Shown piece by piece: positions 12,101 to 20,860 of a stretch of 64,000 bases of DNA. The position numbers and the translations under genes are program-made. How positions within the stretch are numbered: position 1 is the stretch's first letter; each line of letters begins with the position of its first letter. The notes below the pieces were generated by a model that worked only from the letters and a program-made list of their open reading frames with translations, searched no databases and was not told where the DNA came from. This stretch comes from Mycobacterium lepromatosis (lineage in GTDB: Bacteria; Actinomycetota; Actinomycetes; Mycobacteriales; Mycobacteriaceae): NCBI RefSeq assembly GCF_000975265.2, contig NZ_CP083405.1, positions 186,001 to 250,000 on the forward strand. Direction: 5' to 3'.

Positions 12101-12473
12101 ACGCAGCCCGTGGGGTGAAATGTTCGCATCCTCTGGGCAGGGTTCAAGGGGCCCAAGTAAATTCCGCATGGAGTTGCTTGCGCTGCCGCAAGATGAATGG
12201 TCCGGCCGGTTGCGGCGTATGCTAGTCGAGCAGGCTAGTATGATTCTGCGTCGCACGATTGACGCGGACCGCTCCTTCATTGAATATGGTCTGGACTCGC
12301 TGGGTATGCTCGAGATGCGTACCCAAATTGAATCCGAGACCGGAATACGGCTGACCCCCAATGTCATAGCTACAAACAACACTGCCCGCACCCTGGCTCA
12401 ATACTTGGCGGACACGCTGGCTGAGGAGGGGGCAGCAGCACTGACTGCTATGGCGCCACCGCAGACACCCTGA
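6129..12473 (+). CDS. mas: Mycocerosic acid synthase Mas (iterative type I PKS)
   Basis: A 2114-residue multifunctional enzyme with domains KS-AT-DH-ER-KR-ACP. The ketosynthase has DTACSSG (active Cys177) and HGTGTPIGD. The acyltransferase has GHSMGE (Ser626). The dehydratase has [13 protein letters not shown]. The enoyl reductase has a nucleotide-binding GGVGQAA near residue 1565, and the ketoreductase has GGLGGLG near 1770. The ACP has GLDSLG (Ser2057). Mas elongates fatty acyl starters with methylmalonyl-CoA to make multimethyl-branched mycocerosic acids, which esterify phthiocerol. FadD28, encoded divergently, loads the starter. Length matches the ~2110-residue family member. There is no frameshift: this is the longest intact gene here. 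Confidence 0.97.
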   Translation: METSVTPIAVIGMGCRLPGGINSPDKLWESLLRGDNLVTEVPADRWDADDFYDPEPGVPGRSVSRWGGFLDDVAGFDAAFFGISEREATSIDPQQRLLLETSWEAIEQGGLDPASLAGSSTAVFTGLTHEDYLVLTTAAGGLASPYVVTGLNNSVASGRISHTLGLHGPAMTFDTACSSGLMAVHLACRSLHDGESDFALAGGCAVLLEPHASVAASAQGMLSSTGRCKSFDADADGFVRSEGCAMVLLKRLPDALRDGNRIFAVILGTATNQDGGTETLMMPSEDAQVAVYQAALTASGVEPETVGVVEAHGTGTPIGDPIEYRSLARVYGAGTPCALGSAKSNMGHSTASAGTVGLIKAIMSLRHSLVPPLLHFDRLPDELTEIETGLFVPQKVTPWPLGGCNAPKRVAVSSFGMSGTNVHAIIEEAPAEACATAALETSTGDAKLVQRLFMLSSTSSAALRETACQLATWVEKHQDSVPLSDLAYTLARGRAHRPVRTAVIAADLPELVEGLREVAGGENLYAAAVGHGDRGPVWVFSGQGSQWAAMGAQLLENEPVFAATITKLESVIAAESGFSVTEAITTQETVAGIDKVQPAVFAVQVALATTMEQTYGVRPGAVIGHSMGESAAAVVAGALSLEDAARVICRRSKLMTRIAGSGAMGSVELPAKQVNSELMARGIDDVVISVVASPQSTVIGGATETVRGLIAQWEQRDVMAREVAVDVASHSPQVDPILDDLAAALADIAPMTPKVPYYSTTLFDPREWPVCNGAYWVDNLRNTVQFAAAVQAAMEDGYRVFAELSPHPLLTHAVEQTARALDMSVAALAGMRREQPLPYGLRGLLTDLHSAGAALDFAALYPAGRLLDAPLPAWTHPRLFIDTDGQEQRAKGACTVTVHPLLGSHVRLLEEPERHIWQGNVGTAALSWLADHRVHNVAALPAAAYCEMALAAAVEVFDEAAEVRAIAFEQMLLLDDETPIDAIASVDAPGVINFMVQVNRDGEKMRNATATLHAAEVDCPPPACDIAALLAAHPNSVNGAEMRESFAERGVQLGAAFTGLATVHTAEAEAGTVLAEVALPASIRFQQSSYHIHPALLDACFQSVGAGVDATKVGSKGGLLLPLGVRSLRAYRPTRNARYCYTRLTKIEPRGGGEADLDVLDEHGTVLLAVRGLRMGTGTTERGELDRQLGERLLTLGWQQRTLPEAAHVGPGSWLLIDTFNASEIPDMWVSRLTDALKSSGTQDTECANLSWRIQDDPVVSREKLVRQLRGRDGVVILYGPRAGALDEQSLLAGREQVRHLVRITRELADFEGELPRLFVVTRQAQIVQAGDAANLEQAGLRGLLRVISSEHPMLRTTLVDVDEHTDVERVAQQLLSGSEEDETAWRNGDWYVARLKPSPLSHEDRRTVVLNPEHDGLRVHVRRPGDLQSLELVASERVPPGTGQLEVAVSMSSINFADVLIAFGRFPIIDDREPQLGMDFVGVVTAVGEGVSGHQIGDRVGGFAEGGCWRTFLTCDANLAVTLPSGLTDEQAITAATAHATAWYGLNDLAGVKTGDKVLIHSATGGVGQAAISIARAKGAEIFATAGNSTKRAMLHELGIEHVYDSRSVEFAEQIRRDTDGYGVDIVLNSLPGAAQRAGLELLTFGGRFVEIGKADVYGNTRLGLFPFRRGLTFYYLDLALMSVTQPDRVRELLATVFKLTADGVLTAPECTHYPLTDAANAIRAMSNAEHTGKLVLDIPRTGSRSVALPPEQAPIYRHDGSYIITGGLGGLGLFFASKLVEAGCGRIVLTARSQPNPKARQTIERLCAAGADIVVECGNIAEPGTADRLVNAATATGLPLRGVLHSAAVVEDATLANITDELIDRDWSPKVYGSWNLHCATIGQPVDWFCLFSSGAALLGSPGQGAYAAANSWIDLFAHWRRAQGLPVSAIAWGAWGEVGRATFLAEGGEIMITPDEGAYAFEMLVRHDRPYSGYIPILGAPWLPDLVRRSPWGEMFASSGQGSRGPSKFRMELLALPQDEWSGRLRRMLVEQASMILRRTIDADRSFIEYGLDSLGMLEMRTQIESETGIRLTPNVIATNNTARTLAQYLADTLAEEGAAALTAMAPPQTP
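7606..7633. repeat. 28-bp perfect palindrome inside mas
   Basis: The half-site GCCGTGCGCACCGG is followed directly by its exact reverse complement with no spacer. It codes for residues 493-502 ([10 protein letters not shown]) in the KS-AT linker. The reading frame is open through it, so it is tolerated as coding DNA. It is one of several unusually perfect inverted repeats in this window. Confidence 0.85.
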
Positions 12474-12483
12474 GGAACGGATT

Positions 12484-12505
12484 GCCTTACGCCGTAAGGT
12501 GTTTT
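12484..12505 (+). terminator. Possible terminator after mas
   Basis: A 7-bp stem (CCTTACG / CGTAAGG, 1-nt loop) begins 12 bp after the mas stop and is followed by TGTTTT. The position and the following T-run suggest a weak intrinsic terminator, though the very small loop makes it uncertain. Confidence 0.35.
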
Positions 12506-12729
12506 GCGGGTCGATAGCGGGGTCAGACTAAGTCCAGGAAGAGTGATGCCTTGTGGTGGGTGCTCTTTTTGTTGTGAGCCACCAGATGCCTTTCGTTGAG
12601 CATCGGTGACGGATTAAAGTAGGGCAGGTGCCCGGTGCCGCCTGCCAACGCCGCACCTCCGAGTGTTTGCTAATTACACCACATGGCAGTTTTTGCAATT
12701 TGGTCGTGCCAAAATGCATGAACAAGGTG

Positions 12730-13617
12730 GAACTTTGAGCGGCTCAATGGCAGCCTCGATAACCCCGCCCCGCTTCCAATATCCACCAGGCTGAGCAGTT
12801 CTCGCGGCCTAATCAGCGACACCGTGAAAAGTTTGGCCCGAGTGCGTCGCAGCCGCACGTAAGCTTTCAAAGGTGCCGGACCCGCCTCTGGCTCCGCCAC
12901 CGACCTGAAGAATGCACCACCTCGTATCTAGTTCGGAGCGCAGGTTCGCCACCACCAGCCTGTCATTGGCCGATATCAAACAGACCAGCAAGCATCTCGG
13001 CGTCATCATTTATTACATATCTTAGCCATGTCGACCAGTGTGCTTGTGTGTATTGCTCTTGCGTTACGACGGCAAGGCAAATCCCCCCTTGCTTGCGATT
13101 GTCCCGATTAACCTCGATTCGTCACAGGAGCGGATTTCTGGGAGCTATGGCTCATACTTTGTCGGTAACGTTTCCTGTGTACATCGAAGACCCGCTGGAG
13201 CAGGTACGGCGTTGTCTGGCCATGGCGGTAACGACAGCCAAGGAGCTTCATCAGTTCAGAGGACCAGGGCTAGTTTAACTGCTGGTTGGCCTACATCTCG
13301 CCCGTGTCTGCGGAAGCTTTTATTCGGTTGGCATCGATCCGCAAAGTCTTGAACAAGATGCCCAACCTGGTCATTATGACCGTTGCCTGCCTCTTACCGT
13401 GGCGTGTTAGGCACCGAAACTCTATTCGGTGGGGCCGTTGGGCCCTTGGAGTGCGTTCACTATGACCGCATGGCGCTACATTGATCAGCTCAATCTCTCG
13501 GTACTGACAGACGATGCCATTGTTCAGGACCCGCATGAAATGTCGGAGGCTTTAAACGTGGAATTCATCCAAATCCTTAGGAGCGGAGCCCTTCCCAAGG
13601 AGTTTACGGTCATGTGA
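12730..13617 (+). pseudogene. WS/DGAT acyltransferase relic (wax ester / triacylglycerol synthase family)
   Basis: Pieces of one protein appear in shifting frames. They read DTVKSLARVRRS, then SERRFATTSLSLADIKQTSK, then LLAIVPINLDSSQERISG, then FPVYIEDPLEQVRR with TTAKELHQF, then a C-terminal piece with HIDQLNLSVLTDDAIVQDPH. This order matches the C-terminal half of mycobacterial WS/DGAT enzymes, which acylate diacylglycerol or long-chain alcohols. Several frameshifts and in-frame stops kill it. The N-terminal half with the HHxxxDG active site is not recognisable; the stretch 12506-12729 may be its eroded remnant. The family call is firm, but I cannot name the paralogue. Confidence 0.75.
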
Positions 13618-14119
13618 CCGTGGATGGCGCCAGGGTCAGTTGCTGCAAGCATCGCGTGGCCGAATTGGTGCGTCGAAGAACACATCACCCCGCGGGAGCT
13701 GGTGAGGGTCCGCAGCGAAACGTAGAAGCCGCGTCAAGTCCGGTGGATATTCTGACGAAGTCCAGCAGTTTTGCCAATGCGTCTGCTGTGTGTGTTGGCC
13801 GCTGCGGCCATTGCGCGGTTTGAGTATTTTGCGTGGTGACTACGTTCTTCAGGTTCCTGGCTCCGCGCAAATCCAGCGCAGTATTTGTTGTCGCCTGATG
13901 CGCCGAGCCCGTGCACGCTCAATTCGATACTCTCACCGACTTCGCCGTGTGCTATCCGGATGTTGTCGGTCGAGCTGGGCAGGTTGGCCGATGACCCAGA
14001 CGAGTACGCTTAACTGGGCATTTGTTGAGGCCAACGTCGCTGCGGTCTTCACCGAAACGGGCCTGCAACGAAGCCCCAGATTGTTCCGCGGTTGGCTGTC
14101 CGCGGCGCCGCTGGTCCGT
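13618..14119 (+). other. Eroded stretch between two pseudogenes
   Basis: No open frame or recognisable family. By position it should hold the N-terminal part of the NRPS relic that follows, but I could not align any segment before about 14120. Confidence 0.3.
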
Positions 14120-15520
14120 GCCGGCACGTGGATCATTTTCATGTACAGATTGATCGGAACGCCTAAGAGGAGTGGCCGTCACGCATCCCAGTGCCGCTGT
14201 GGTCGTCGACGTCGAGGCGCAAATGTTTTTGCAGGACAACTTGATTGGCCCGGGTGACTGGGACTGGGGTGCCGGCCCGGCTGTCAGTGGCTTTCGACGC
14301 ATTGTGCGAGGAGATGTGGCTGTTCTGGTGCAACAGCGCCTGCTTAATACCCACGTCACGATCGTTGGTGCGCCCCGGGATGGACCTTTCTCCATGGATG
14401 GTTACTCGCAACGTGACCTCCGTGGGGGTAGCGACACCGCAGTTGTCTCGCGTTAGGCCACCTAGGCACTTATAGCAGTGGTGCTTTCGTTCGGGTAGAA
14501 CGTGACGGGCTGTATTTCTACGGCGTGGCAAACTGCCAGGTGCAGATAGATTTCGCCGCATCGAGCTCGGTGAGGTCTACGGTGCGCTAGTACACTTGCC
14601 GGGTGTCGCGTCGGCTCGGCGCGGTTCGCCGTACCTTTACCGGCGCGCCGGTGCGGGTTGGCTACGTGGTCAGCGCGGACCCATCGTTCAATATTAACGA
14701 AGCCCGCAGCCAGCTCGCCTAGCAGCTGTCCACCGCACTGGTGTCACGACTGTTCGAGTCCACGAGCTGCCCTACCCGCACGTGGGGCAAGATCGACCTG
14801 GATGCGCTGCCATCATTACCATCCAACACCGTCGACGAGGAAACACCTGAATTGGGTGGCATGACGGGGTGGGTGGCCAGAGAGGTGGTAGGGTCTACTG
14901 GGGGTTGTGGTTAACGGTCCGGAGGACGATTTCTTCGCGCTCAGCGTAGGCTGGCAACCGTCCGGCTTGTGGTCACGCTGTGGCAGCAGTATCCGCAGTT
15001 CACCGTTTCCGATCTGTGCTATTGCCCTCAGTTGGGCTCGTCAGCAGGGTTCCATGGCGAGCTTGAACCCCCACCGCAGGTCACCGAACAGGTGGTGCAA
15101 CTAACCCCCGTGTCTTACCCACGCGGTGTCGGCTAATCTTGTCGGTGTCGTTGGTGCTAAGCCAGCGATTTTGCAGTGGGTGACTTGGCCGGCGCTGGGC
15201 ACCAATGTCGCGTACGTCCTACACCTGCTGCCGTGGATTGGTGCTGTACGCCAGCGTCTGGTTGCGCTGAAGTTTGTGCTGTTCGTCGCTTCGGTCGGGC
15301 TACTGGGGATCGCGGTGCTGCTTGCGCACATTTTGTTATGGAAAGTGGAGCCCGGTACCTACCCCAGTGTTGTGTCGGTATACCTGTGCATGTGGCTTTG
15401 TCGAGCTACTGGCCGAGGCCAGTAGCGCCGAGAACCCGATCAAATCGTCATGGCTGGTGTATTAGCCCATGCATTAGGCGCCACTACCGGTGTGTCGGGA
15501 CGTAACCTCACCTCGGGTTG
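14120..15520 (+). pseudogene. NRPS relic with Pls/PosA-type membrane C-terminus
   Basis: Frame-shifted fragments follow the order of a single-module NRPS. Adenylation pieces are TWIIFMYRLIGTPK (A3 core), PKRSG/AVTHPSAAVVVD, SVAFDALCEEMW and LVRPGMDLSPW. These are followed by RIELGEVYGALVHLPGVAS, GYVVSADPSFNINEARSQLA and GKIDLDALPSLPSN (A10). A carrier-protein piece is GPEDDFFALSVG with QYPQFTVSDL. A hydrophobic stretch (about 15130-15400) leads to KVEPGTYPSVVSVYLCMWL and ELLAEASSAEN. That last part matches the membrane/acyltransferase terminal domain of Pls/PosA-like synthetases (epsilon-poly-lysine synthetase relatives). Frameshifts and stops are numerous. The sequence ends at ALGATTGVSGRNLTS, where the IS630 relic begins. 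Original product unknown. Confidence 0.75.
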
Positions 15521-15730
15521 CAGCGAGGGCTACCGCCTGGTGTCCGGCTGCTGGGGGTTTGTGGGTGGCGTAGTTGTCGCAGATGACGCGCAACTGGATG
15601 TGTGGGTGTGTTTTGGTGGCGAGTTTGAAGGTAGTAGCCCAATCCGGCTTGGGTGCGATCCAGCTGCTTGGATCTGGGGCTTCATTGTTGACGTTGAGCA
15701 CAACCACGGCCGCGGGTTGAGTGAGCCTGG
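15520..15730 (-). pseudogene. IS630-family transposase relic, C-terminal part
   Basis: Reading on the minus strand, AAVVVLNVNNEA and then LRVICDNYATHKPPA are the IS630/Tc1 catalytic core, including the second acidic residue in the xxCDNYxxHK motif. The remaining C-terminus (the GSWxNxVE region with the last acidic residue) is not visible. The N-terminal part of the same transposase lies about 1.8 kb away at 17542-17960 in the same orientation, separated by the group II intron relic. Confidence 0.75.
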
Positions 15731-15773
15731 GCGTGGTGCCGCGGATACTTTCGATCCGTTTCCCAGACTGCTT

Positions 15774-15811
15774 GCCGACCCTGGTGCACGCGTCTTTGCC
15801 CACCAGGCTCT
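15774..15811 (-). ncRNA. Group II intron domain V-like hairpin
   Basis: On the minus strand AGCCTGGTG and CACCAGGGT flank a short internal segment. This gives a long GC stem of the size and AGC-start pattern of group II intron domain V, and CGGC follows as in many bacterial introns. Its position after the maturase C-terminus and just before the 3' exon is as expected. The internal bulge is not perfect, which is consistent with decay. Confidence 0.5.
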
Positions 15812-16558
15812 CCACGGTTATTGCTGTTAGGAGGTGGGACGCTGGTCCAAGGGATGAGGATCGTGGTGCTTCGGTAGTGGTACCGGTCTGGTACCGCGGC
15901 CGGGTTCAACCGGGTGCTCTCTTTTGCCTCAATCGGTTTTCACCGTTCTTCGGAGGTGGTGAACCGACGATGAATGTCTTTCCACCTCCAGCGATACCGT
16001 GCTCGAAACCATCGAATGACCCGTTACCACGCGAAGTGGCACCGGCGGCTAAGGGTGTGTTTGCAGGCCATGGACCGGACGTAGTTGGTCCACCTGCGCA
16101 GGATCTGGTTTGATCGTGTGCCAGCACACCACCGGATTGCGCTGTGATTTCCTGTTCGTCAGGGCACGGATCTTGGCTTGCACACACCGTTGTGTCCGGT
16201 CGGCGATAGAAGTCTAGACATGCCACTTGGTCGTTCTGTTCTTGCGTTTTCACCCGGTGTGTCAGCTGCGAAAGTCCACACCGTTACCGAGATGCATGAT
16301 CTGTGTCTTTGCAGCCGACAACTGCAGACCCAAAGACGTAAGCACCGAGTCGATTTCATTTGCAGGGCTTCAGCGTGTTTGATTGTGTTGTCCTCGGCAG
16401 GCCTTTGGATGAGCCACCGACTACACAGGTAAGCAGTTGACATCGAGCCGCCCGGCTTCCATGGCCCGCATCAGATGTTCATCGAGCGCAGACAAGGCGA
16501 TGTTGGTCAGCAACGACGACAAGATATCGCCCTGAGCCGTTTCGGTGTGAGTGTTCTC

Positions 16559-16582
16559 GTGCTCACCAGACTTGGTGAGCAC
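16559..16582. repeat. Perfect 10-bp inverted repeat in the intron relic
   Basis: GTGCTCACCA and TGGTGAGCAC flank GACT. It is the first of a run of hairpins within the dead maturase (16559-16582, 16639-16670, 16701-16738), where coding constraint is gone. Confidence 0.7.
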
Positions 16583-16638
16583 ACCAGCCTGAAAAACGTC
16601 TTCACCAGGACCAGTACGTGTTTATCCTTGACTTGCAA

Positions 16639-16670
16639 TCACATTCCGCTCCAGCAAGAGCGGAATGTGA
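16639..16670. repeat. Perfect 13-bp inverted repeat in the intron relic
   Basis: TCACATTCCGCTC and GAGCGGAATGTGA flank a CAGCAA loop inside the maturase relic. No gene end is nearby, so a terminator role is unlikely. Confidence 0.75.
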
Positions 16671-16700
16671 GCTGAAGTCACGGCGCACCTCGATGTCTGG

Positions 16701-16738
16701 CAATACAGCACCCATCGATAGCCTTGAGTGCTGTATTG
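16701..16738. repeat. Perfect 11-bp inverted repeat in the intron relic
   Basis: CAATACAGCAC and GTGCTGTATTG are separated by 16 nt. A further imperfect stem follows at 16741-16774 (CGGCGATC / GATCGCCG core), so three or four hairpins are lined up within 220 bp. Confidence 0.65.
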
Positions 16739-17541
16739 GTCAAGCTCGGCGATCGCGTCCTGAGATCGCCGCTTGGGGTGGAACCCAGGGGGACTGGCGC
16801 GAAATCGGTCTCGAAGACAGGACCCAGCACCAGCTTCAACGTATCCTGAACGATTCGATCCGCGATAGCCGATGTACCGAGCTTTCACAGTTTCCCAACC
16901 TCCGGATTCGGGAATCTTACGTTTCCGCACCAGCAGCGGTCGCAACGAACCGTCCTTCAACCAGTCCGCAGGTGGTCAAAACCCGCTACCCCGACGATTT
17001 CTTCGCCGTGGGCGACGGTCTAGTCCCCACGCCAGCAGTTATTCGCCCCCATGGTCGCCTGTGACCGGGTCAAACACCACCAACAACGTCGCGGGATCAC
17101 ACACGAGATTGAACAGGTCATCGAACTTGCCAGCCACGATCGACCGCAGCCCCACGATGAAGTTTGACTGTATCTACGATACCCGTCACCAAGGCCCCAA
17201 CCGGGCCGGTTGATCAAGAGCGCCGACAATCACCGGCGTGTCGTCGACAGTACAGCATCTTTTCCTTCCTCCAACCCGCTGCCATCCTTTCTCCACGCGC
17301 ACGGGCCTTTCCCCGGCTCAAAGTACTACGGTGACCCCGCCTCTGACCCGATCGACCGACGATGAACCCAACCCGATCAAGCGTGTTGGCCGCACAGCAC
17401 CCAGGCAGGACCTAGGACGGTTCCCACCCTCCCCGGCGTCACCCAGGCCAGGCTGCTACCGCTTCACCGTTCTTGCTGCGACAGGACCGGCGGCGAAGAT
17501 CTCTCACCTTCACGTTCAATCATCAAGGCTGCGTAGCGCAC

Positions 17542-17960
17542 ATAGATCCAGGTAGAGCCCGACCACATCACACAGTCTGGCCTCCCGCCCGGGAACTTGA
17601 CAGTCTCCACACGATGCGGCTGGATGCCCCTATTTACGCCAAATCCACGCGACCGAGGCGAATGCGATCCCCAGCCGATCAGCCATCAACCGCGCCGCCC
17701 AATGCGTCACACCCAGATAAACGAGCGATTCACCCGTACCCACCAACATCTCTTACAAGCACCGAAGCACATCCCGTCCCCGGCGTGCCCGAACCAGGAT
17801 ATCAGTATTTAGCCACCCCACCGGACACCACCAACCCAATCCACGCCCGCGTCACTTGCCCCACCAGCACACACGACGCCCTCGTCAACCACTCCAGCCG
17901 ACCCCGATCACCAACGCGCAACTCCAAGGCGGCAACCACATACACCACCCACTTACCTCA
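17542..17960 (-). pseudogene. IS630-family transposase relic, N-terminal part
   Basis: On the minus strand VAALELRVGDRGRLEWL matches the IS630 N-terminal helix-turn-helix region. LGVTHWAARLMADRLGIAF with SVAWIWRK follows, the THWSxRxLAxxLGxxxxTVxxxW motif, and then DVVGLYLDL just before the intron 5' end. Stops and frame changes interrupt it. Together with 15520-15730 it forms one transposase gene interrupted by the group II intron. The nearby gene dedA begins within 85 bp of its 5' edge. Confidence 0.75.
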
Positions 17961-18042
17961 ACCAACCAAACGTACCCACCCAATAACACACACCACTAGC
18001 TGCCTGAGGTCATTCAGGTAAAGCGAGTTCGCTTTTGGTTGT

Positions 18043-18678
18043 TCAGCGCCGGTACTTATAGCCGTGCCAGGCCGCGATCAGCGCTGGCAGCAGTGACACG
18101 AATATAATGCTCAGGATGATTTTCTCTAAATTCTGGTGAATGAACGGCACGTTGCCCAGGAAGTAGGCGGCAACCGTGACCCCATCGCCCCAGAGGATGC
18201 CTCCCACGATGTCGAACCCCAGATACAATGGATAACGCATGTAGGATACGCCAGCGATTACCGGGGTGAACGTTCGCATGAATGGCAAGAAGCGGGCTAG
18301 GATGATCGTCCACGGCCCGTATTTCTCGAAGAAGGCGTGCGATTCGGTCACGTAGTGTTGCTTGAAGAAGCGTGAGTCTTCCTTCTTAAACAGCGCGGGG
18401 CCGATACGGCGGCCGATGAAATACCCGAGCTGATCGCCTAATATCGCCACCACCGCTACGGAAGGGGAAAGCACCCAGATATCGAGCGTCCCCTTAGCAG
18501 CTAGCAGACCCCCTGTGAACAGCAGAGATTCGCCAGGTAGCAACGGGAACAGCAAGCCGGTTTCGACGGAGATGATGACCAGGATGGTGGGAAGTACCGC
18601 GGACGCGAAAAGGCCCTGGGGACCAATCCAGAACATCGGGTCGAGGATGGGCGGCACGGCCACGATGGCGGTGTTCAT
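18043..18678 (-). CDS. DedA/SNARE-associated family membrane protein (Rv0364-like)
   Basis: A 211-residue DedA family protein. The ATG at 18678 is chosen because homology begins at MNTAIVAVPPILDPMFW; an upstream in-frame ATG at 18762 would add 28 unmatched residues. The family hallmarks FLPGES-like (LFPLLPGESLLF), GDQLGYFIGRRIG and the re-entrant ARFLPFMRTFTPVIAG motif are present, with hydrophobic helices at the N- and C-termini. DedA proteins act in membrane lipid homeostasis as likely lipid scramblases. It is divergent from fba, the same pairing as Rv0364/Rv0363c in M. tuberculosis. It is intact, though its downstream side abuts the IS630 relic. Confidence 0.9.
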   Translation of the reverse strand: MNTAIVAVPPILDPMFWIGPQGLFASAVLPTILVIISVETGLLFPLLPGESLLFTGGLLAAKGTLDIWVLSPSVAVVAILGDQLGYFIGRRIGPALFKKEDSRFFKQHYVTESHAFFEKYGPWTIILARFLPFMRTFTPVIAGVSYMRYPLYLGFDIVGGILWGDGVTVAAYFLGNVPFIHQNLEKIILSIIFVSLLPALIAAWHGYKYRR

Positions 18679-18811
18679 GACGTCACAACATACCGGCCGA
18701 AACATGTAGTCTCTGCTGGCTGTGGATAAAAAATCCCCTGAAGACTGGCGGCCAACCGGCATTCGGGTGTTGAGATACTGGGCAGACTCTGTTTTTCAGG
18801 AAGGAAATTTC

Positions 18812-19849
18812 ATGCCTATCGCAACACCGGAAATCTACGCCGAGATGTTGAGACGAGCCAAGGAAAACTCATACGCTTTTCCGGCCATCAACTGTACGTC
18901 TTCAGAGACCGTCAACGCCGCTATCAAGGGCTTTGCTGACGCCGGCAGCGACGGTATCATCCAGTTCTCCACCGGTGGTGCGGAGTTCGCCTCCGGGCTC
19001 GGTGTCAAGGACATGGTGACTGGTGCGGTAGCGCTGGCGAAGTTCACTCACGTCATTGCGGCCAAGTACCCGATCAACGTAGCACTGCATACCGACCACT
19101 GCCCTAAGGACAAACTGGATAGCTACGTGCGCCCGTTGCTGGCGATCTCGGCTAGAAGGGTAGCGGCCGGTAAGGATCCGCTGTTCGGATCCCACATGTG
19201 GGATGGCTCTGCGGTACCGATCGATGAAAATCTGGCCATAGCCCAAGAGCTGCTGAAAGCCGCGGTGGCCGCCAAGATAATTCTCGAAGTTGAGATCGGT
19301 GTGGTCGGCGGCGAGGAAGACGGCGTGGTCGACGAAATCAACGACAAGTTGTACACTACTCCGAATGATTTCGTGAAGACCATCGACGCTCTGGGCGCCG
19401 GTGAACACGGCAGGTACCTACTGGCGGCGACGTTTGGCAACGTGCACGGTGTCTATAAGCCCGGCAACGTCAAGCTGCGTCCCGATATCCTGGCCCAAGG
19501 CCAGAAGGTGGCAGCGGCCAAGCTCGGTCAGTCTGAGGGCTCGAAACCGTTCGATTTCGTGTTCCACGGCGGTTCCGGTTCGGAGAAGTCGGAAATTGAG
19601 GAGGCGCTACGGTACGGTGTGGTGAAGATGAATGTTGACACCGATACCCAATACGCATTTACCCGCCCGGTGTCCGGTCATATATTCACCAACTACGACG
19701 GCGTACTTAAGGTCGACGGCGATGTGGGCAACAAGAAGGCGTACGACCCGCGCAGCTATCTTAAGAAGGCCGAAGCGTCGATGACCGAGCGAGTGCTTGA
19801 GGCCTGCAACGATCTACGTTGCGCCGGAAAGTCGGTGATGGCTAGTTGA
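18812..19849 (+). CDS. fba: Fructose-bisphosphate aldolase, class II
   Basis: A 345-residue class II aldolase, which splits fructose 1,6-bisphosphate into DHAP and glyceraldehyde 3-phosphate in glycolysis and reverses this in gluconeogenesis. The catalytic/zinc segment ALHTDHCPKDK (Asp95, His96), the acidic EVEIGVVGGEEDGV loop, HGGSGSEKSE for phosphate binding and NVDTDTQYAFTRP are intact. The start at 18812 is supported by an AGGAAGGAAA ribosome site 6 bp upstream and by homology from MPIATPEIYAEML; the upstream in-frame start at 18722 is rejected. It is divergent from dedA and converges on the Rv0361-like gene with an 8-bp gap. Confidence 0.97.
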   Translation: MPIATPEIYAEMLRRAKENSYAFPAINCTSSETVNAAIKGFADAGSDGIIQFSTGGAEFASGLGVKDMVTGAVALAKFTHVIAAKYPINVALHTDHCPKDKLDSYVRPLLAISARRVAAGKDPLFGSHMWDGSAVPIDENLAIAQELLKAAVAAKIILEVEIGVVGGEEDGVVDEINDKLYTTPNDFVKTIDALGAGEHGRYLLAATFGNVHGVYKPGNVKLRPDILAQGQKVAAAKLGQSEGSKPFDFVFHGGSGSEKSEIEEALRYGVVKMNVDTDTQYAFTRPVSGHIFTNYDGVLKVDGDVGNKKAYDPRSYLKKAEASMTERVLEACNDLRCAGKSVMAS

Positions 19850-19857
19850 CTGCCGAG

Positions 19858-20739
19858 TTAGCCGTTAGGGGACTGGCAGATCTTCCACTGATCGTCGCGG
19901 AACTGCAGATCGATGCTGCGTGTCGAGCGGACCTTCGGGTCGTAGGCCATGAACGTGGTGATGTTTGCTTCGGCGTGTTGGCCGTTGACGACGACCTGGT
20001 CGATGCTGGCGATCACCGGATATTGTTTGGCCGCTGACACTCTGTGGTACGTTTCGTCCCACGAGTACTCGTCGTATTCCACGTAGCCTTCACGTGTGGT
20101 ACCGCAGGTAATGGAGCGCAACGTCATCAGGTTGCCAGTTTGCACCGCGACGTCAAAGCTCTGGATGGTTTGCCGAACCTGTTCTGCCGGCGAAGTTTTC
20201 ATGTGTTTACCGTGGGTTAGCAGCACGGTACCGAGGATTGCGATCGCCGCTAACGCCAACACGATCATGATCAGCGCCAGCGCCCAGCCCCAATGGAAAT
20301 GTCGGGATGTCCGCAACTTGGCCCCTAGTCGTGGTGGAATCGATTGCGGCACAGCAGTTTTTGAGGAATATCCAGGATTCTCCGAGTGATTGTACGAGGT
20401 CGGGGGAGGGTAGATGGCTTCGGTCGCGGGATCTGGTGCAGTGGCAATGATGACAGTCGCCTTGGCGTCGAAGCCGGGTGCTGTGAAGCGGCGATCGTGC
20501 TGCTGTTCGTCCAGCTCGGGATCCTGGTTCGGCTTGAGTTTGGTTATCACCACCGTCTCGGTCTCGGAGTCGCTATGCGTTAGCGGGTAAATTGCTGCGA
20601 TTTCTTTGCCGGGAGTCATGGTCGCGTTGTCTTTGGCGTCGGGTAGATTGGACACGATGTCGTCCTTATCGACAGCGCGTGGAGCGAACCCGGGGCGGTT
20701 TAGTGTGATGCCGCGATCGGGCTCGGGTTCATTAGGCAT
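19858..20739 (-). CDS. Single-pass membrane protein, Rv0361-like
   Basis: A 293-residue protein of unknown function. Residues 1-145 are hydrophilic and acidic/proline-rich with no strong motif. One membrane helix (about 150-173, WGWALALIMIVLALAAIAIL) follows. The remaining ~120 residues are an extracytoplasmic domain resembling the small cystatin/NTF2-like (DUF4878-type) folds of mycobacterial membrane proteins, with QTIQSFDVAVQTGN and a C-terminal QFRDDQWKIC. It is convergent with fba, as in M. tuberculosis. The frame is intact, so the protein has been kept through genome decay. The function should not be guessed further. Confidence 0.8.
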   Translation of the reverse strand: MPNEPEPDRGITLNRPGFAPRAVDKDDIVSNLPDAKDNATMTPGKEIAAIYPLTHSDSETETVVITKLKPNQDPELDEQQHDRRFTAPGFDAKATVIIATAPDPATEAIYPPPTSYNHSENPGYSSKTAVPQSIPPRLGAKLRTSRHFHWGWALALIMIVLALAAIAILGTVLLTHGKHMKTSPAEQVRQTIQSFDVAVQTGNLMTLRSITCGTTREGYVEYDEYSWDETYHRVSAAKQYPVIASIDQVVVNGQHAEANITTFMAYDPKVRSTRSIDLQFRDDQWKICQSPNG

Positions 20740-20860
20740 GAACGTTCCTGTCTTCCCGCTATCGAGTCAATATGTAGAGTTTAGCGACTTTGCACCGGAT
20801 TGAGGTGTGCGTCGAGGTGTCGTCGCGGCAGCCGACGGGGCGAACGGCAGAATGGAGACT

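Larger units (their letters stand above)
15838..17240 (-). pseudogene. Group II intron maturase / reverse transcriptase relic
   Basis: Fragments on the minus strand follow the order of intron-encoded proteins. RVRKRKIPESG-like text is followed by PPGFHPKRRSQDAIAEL and STQGYRWVLYC (RT domains 1-3), then DILSSLLTNIALSALDEHL (the PQG..SPLLANI region). Next come AEDNTIKHAEALQ, then LGLQLSAAKTQIMH and NRTTKWHVYTFIADR, and finally the C-terminal NPAAVPDRYHYR with STTILIPWT. The catalytic YADD box is not intact and each fragment is in a different frame or interrupted by stops. It would have spliced and mobilised its host intron. Family assignment is strong. Confidence 0.8.
15731..17541 (-). mobile_element. 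Decayed group II intron inserted in the IS630 transposase
   Basis: The minus strand carries, in order: a GTGCGC start (complement of 17536-17541, matching the GUGYG 5' consensus), about 300 nt of structured leader rich in G-runs, a broken maturase/reverse transcriptase, and a domain V-like hairpin (15774-15811). A domain VI-like stem follows and runs into IS630 sequence. IS630 protein fragments flank it on both sides in the same direction, so the intron sits inside the transposase gene. The exact 3' end (about 15725-15740) is inferred. About 35-40 transposase residues around the expected DEKSQ motif were not found at the junction, so some deletion has probably occurred. Confidence 0.7.

Noticed and set aside
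6139..12391. Many open frames of 60-280 codons antisense to or overlapping mas
   Set aside because: They are shadows of the high-GC third-position pattern of mas; none has a recognisable motif or a ribosome site.
12670..12900. Minus-strand frame with VDIGSGAGLSRLPL resembling a GidB/methyltransferase motif
   Set aside because: The complementary strand carries WS/DGAT relic text in the expected order, so the motif is a coincidence of the antisense frame.
15450..15830. Plus-strand open frame of 126 codons
   Set aside because: It overlaps the IS630 C-terminal relic and domain V on the minus strand and has no family signature.
17473..18021. Plus-strand open frame of 182 codons rich in Thr/Pro
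   Set aside because: Composition is that of an antisense frame; the minus strand gives clear IS630 transposase motifs in the same DNA.
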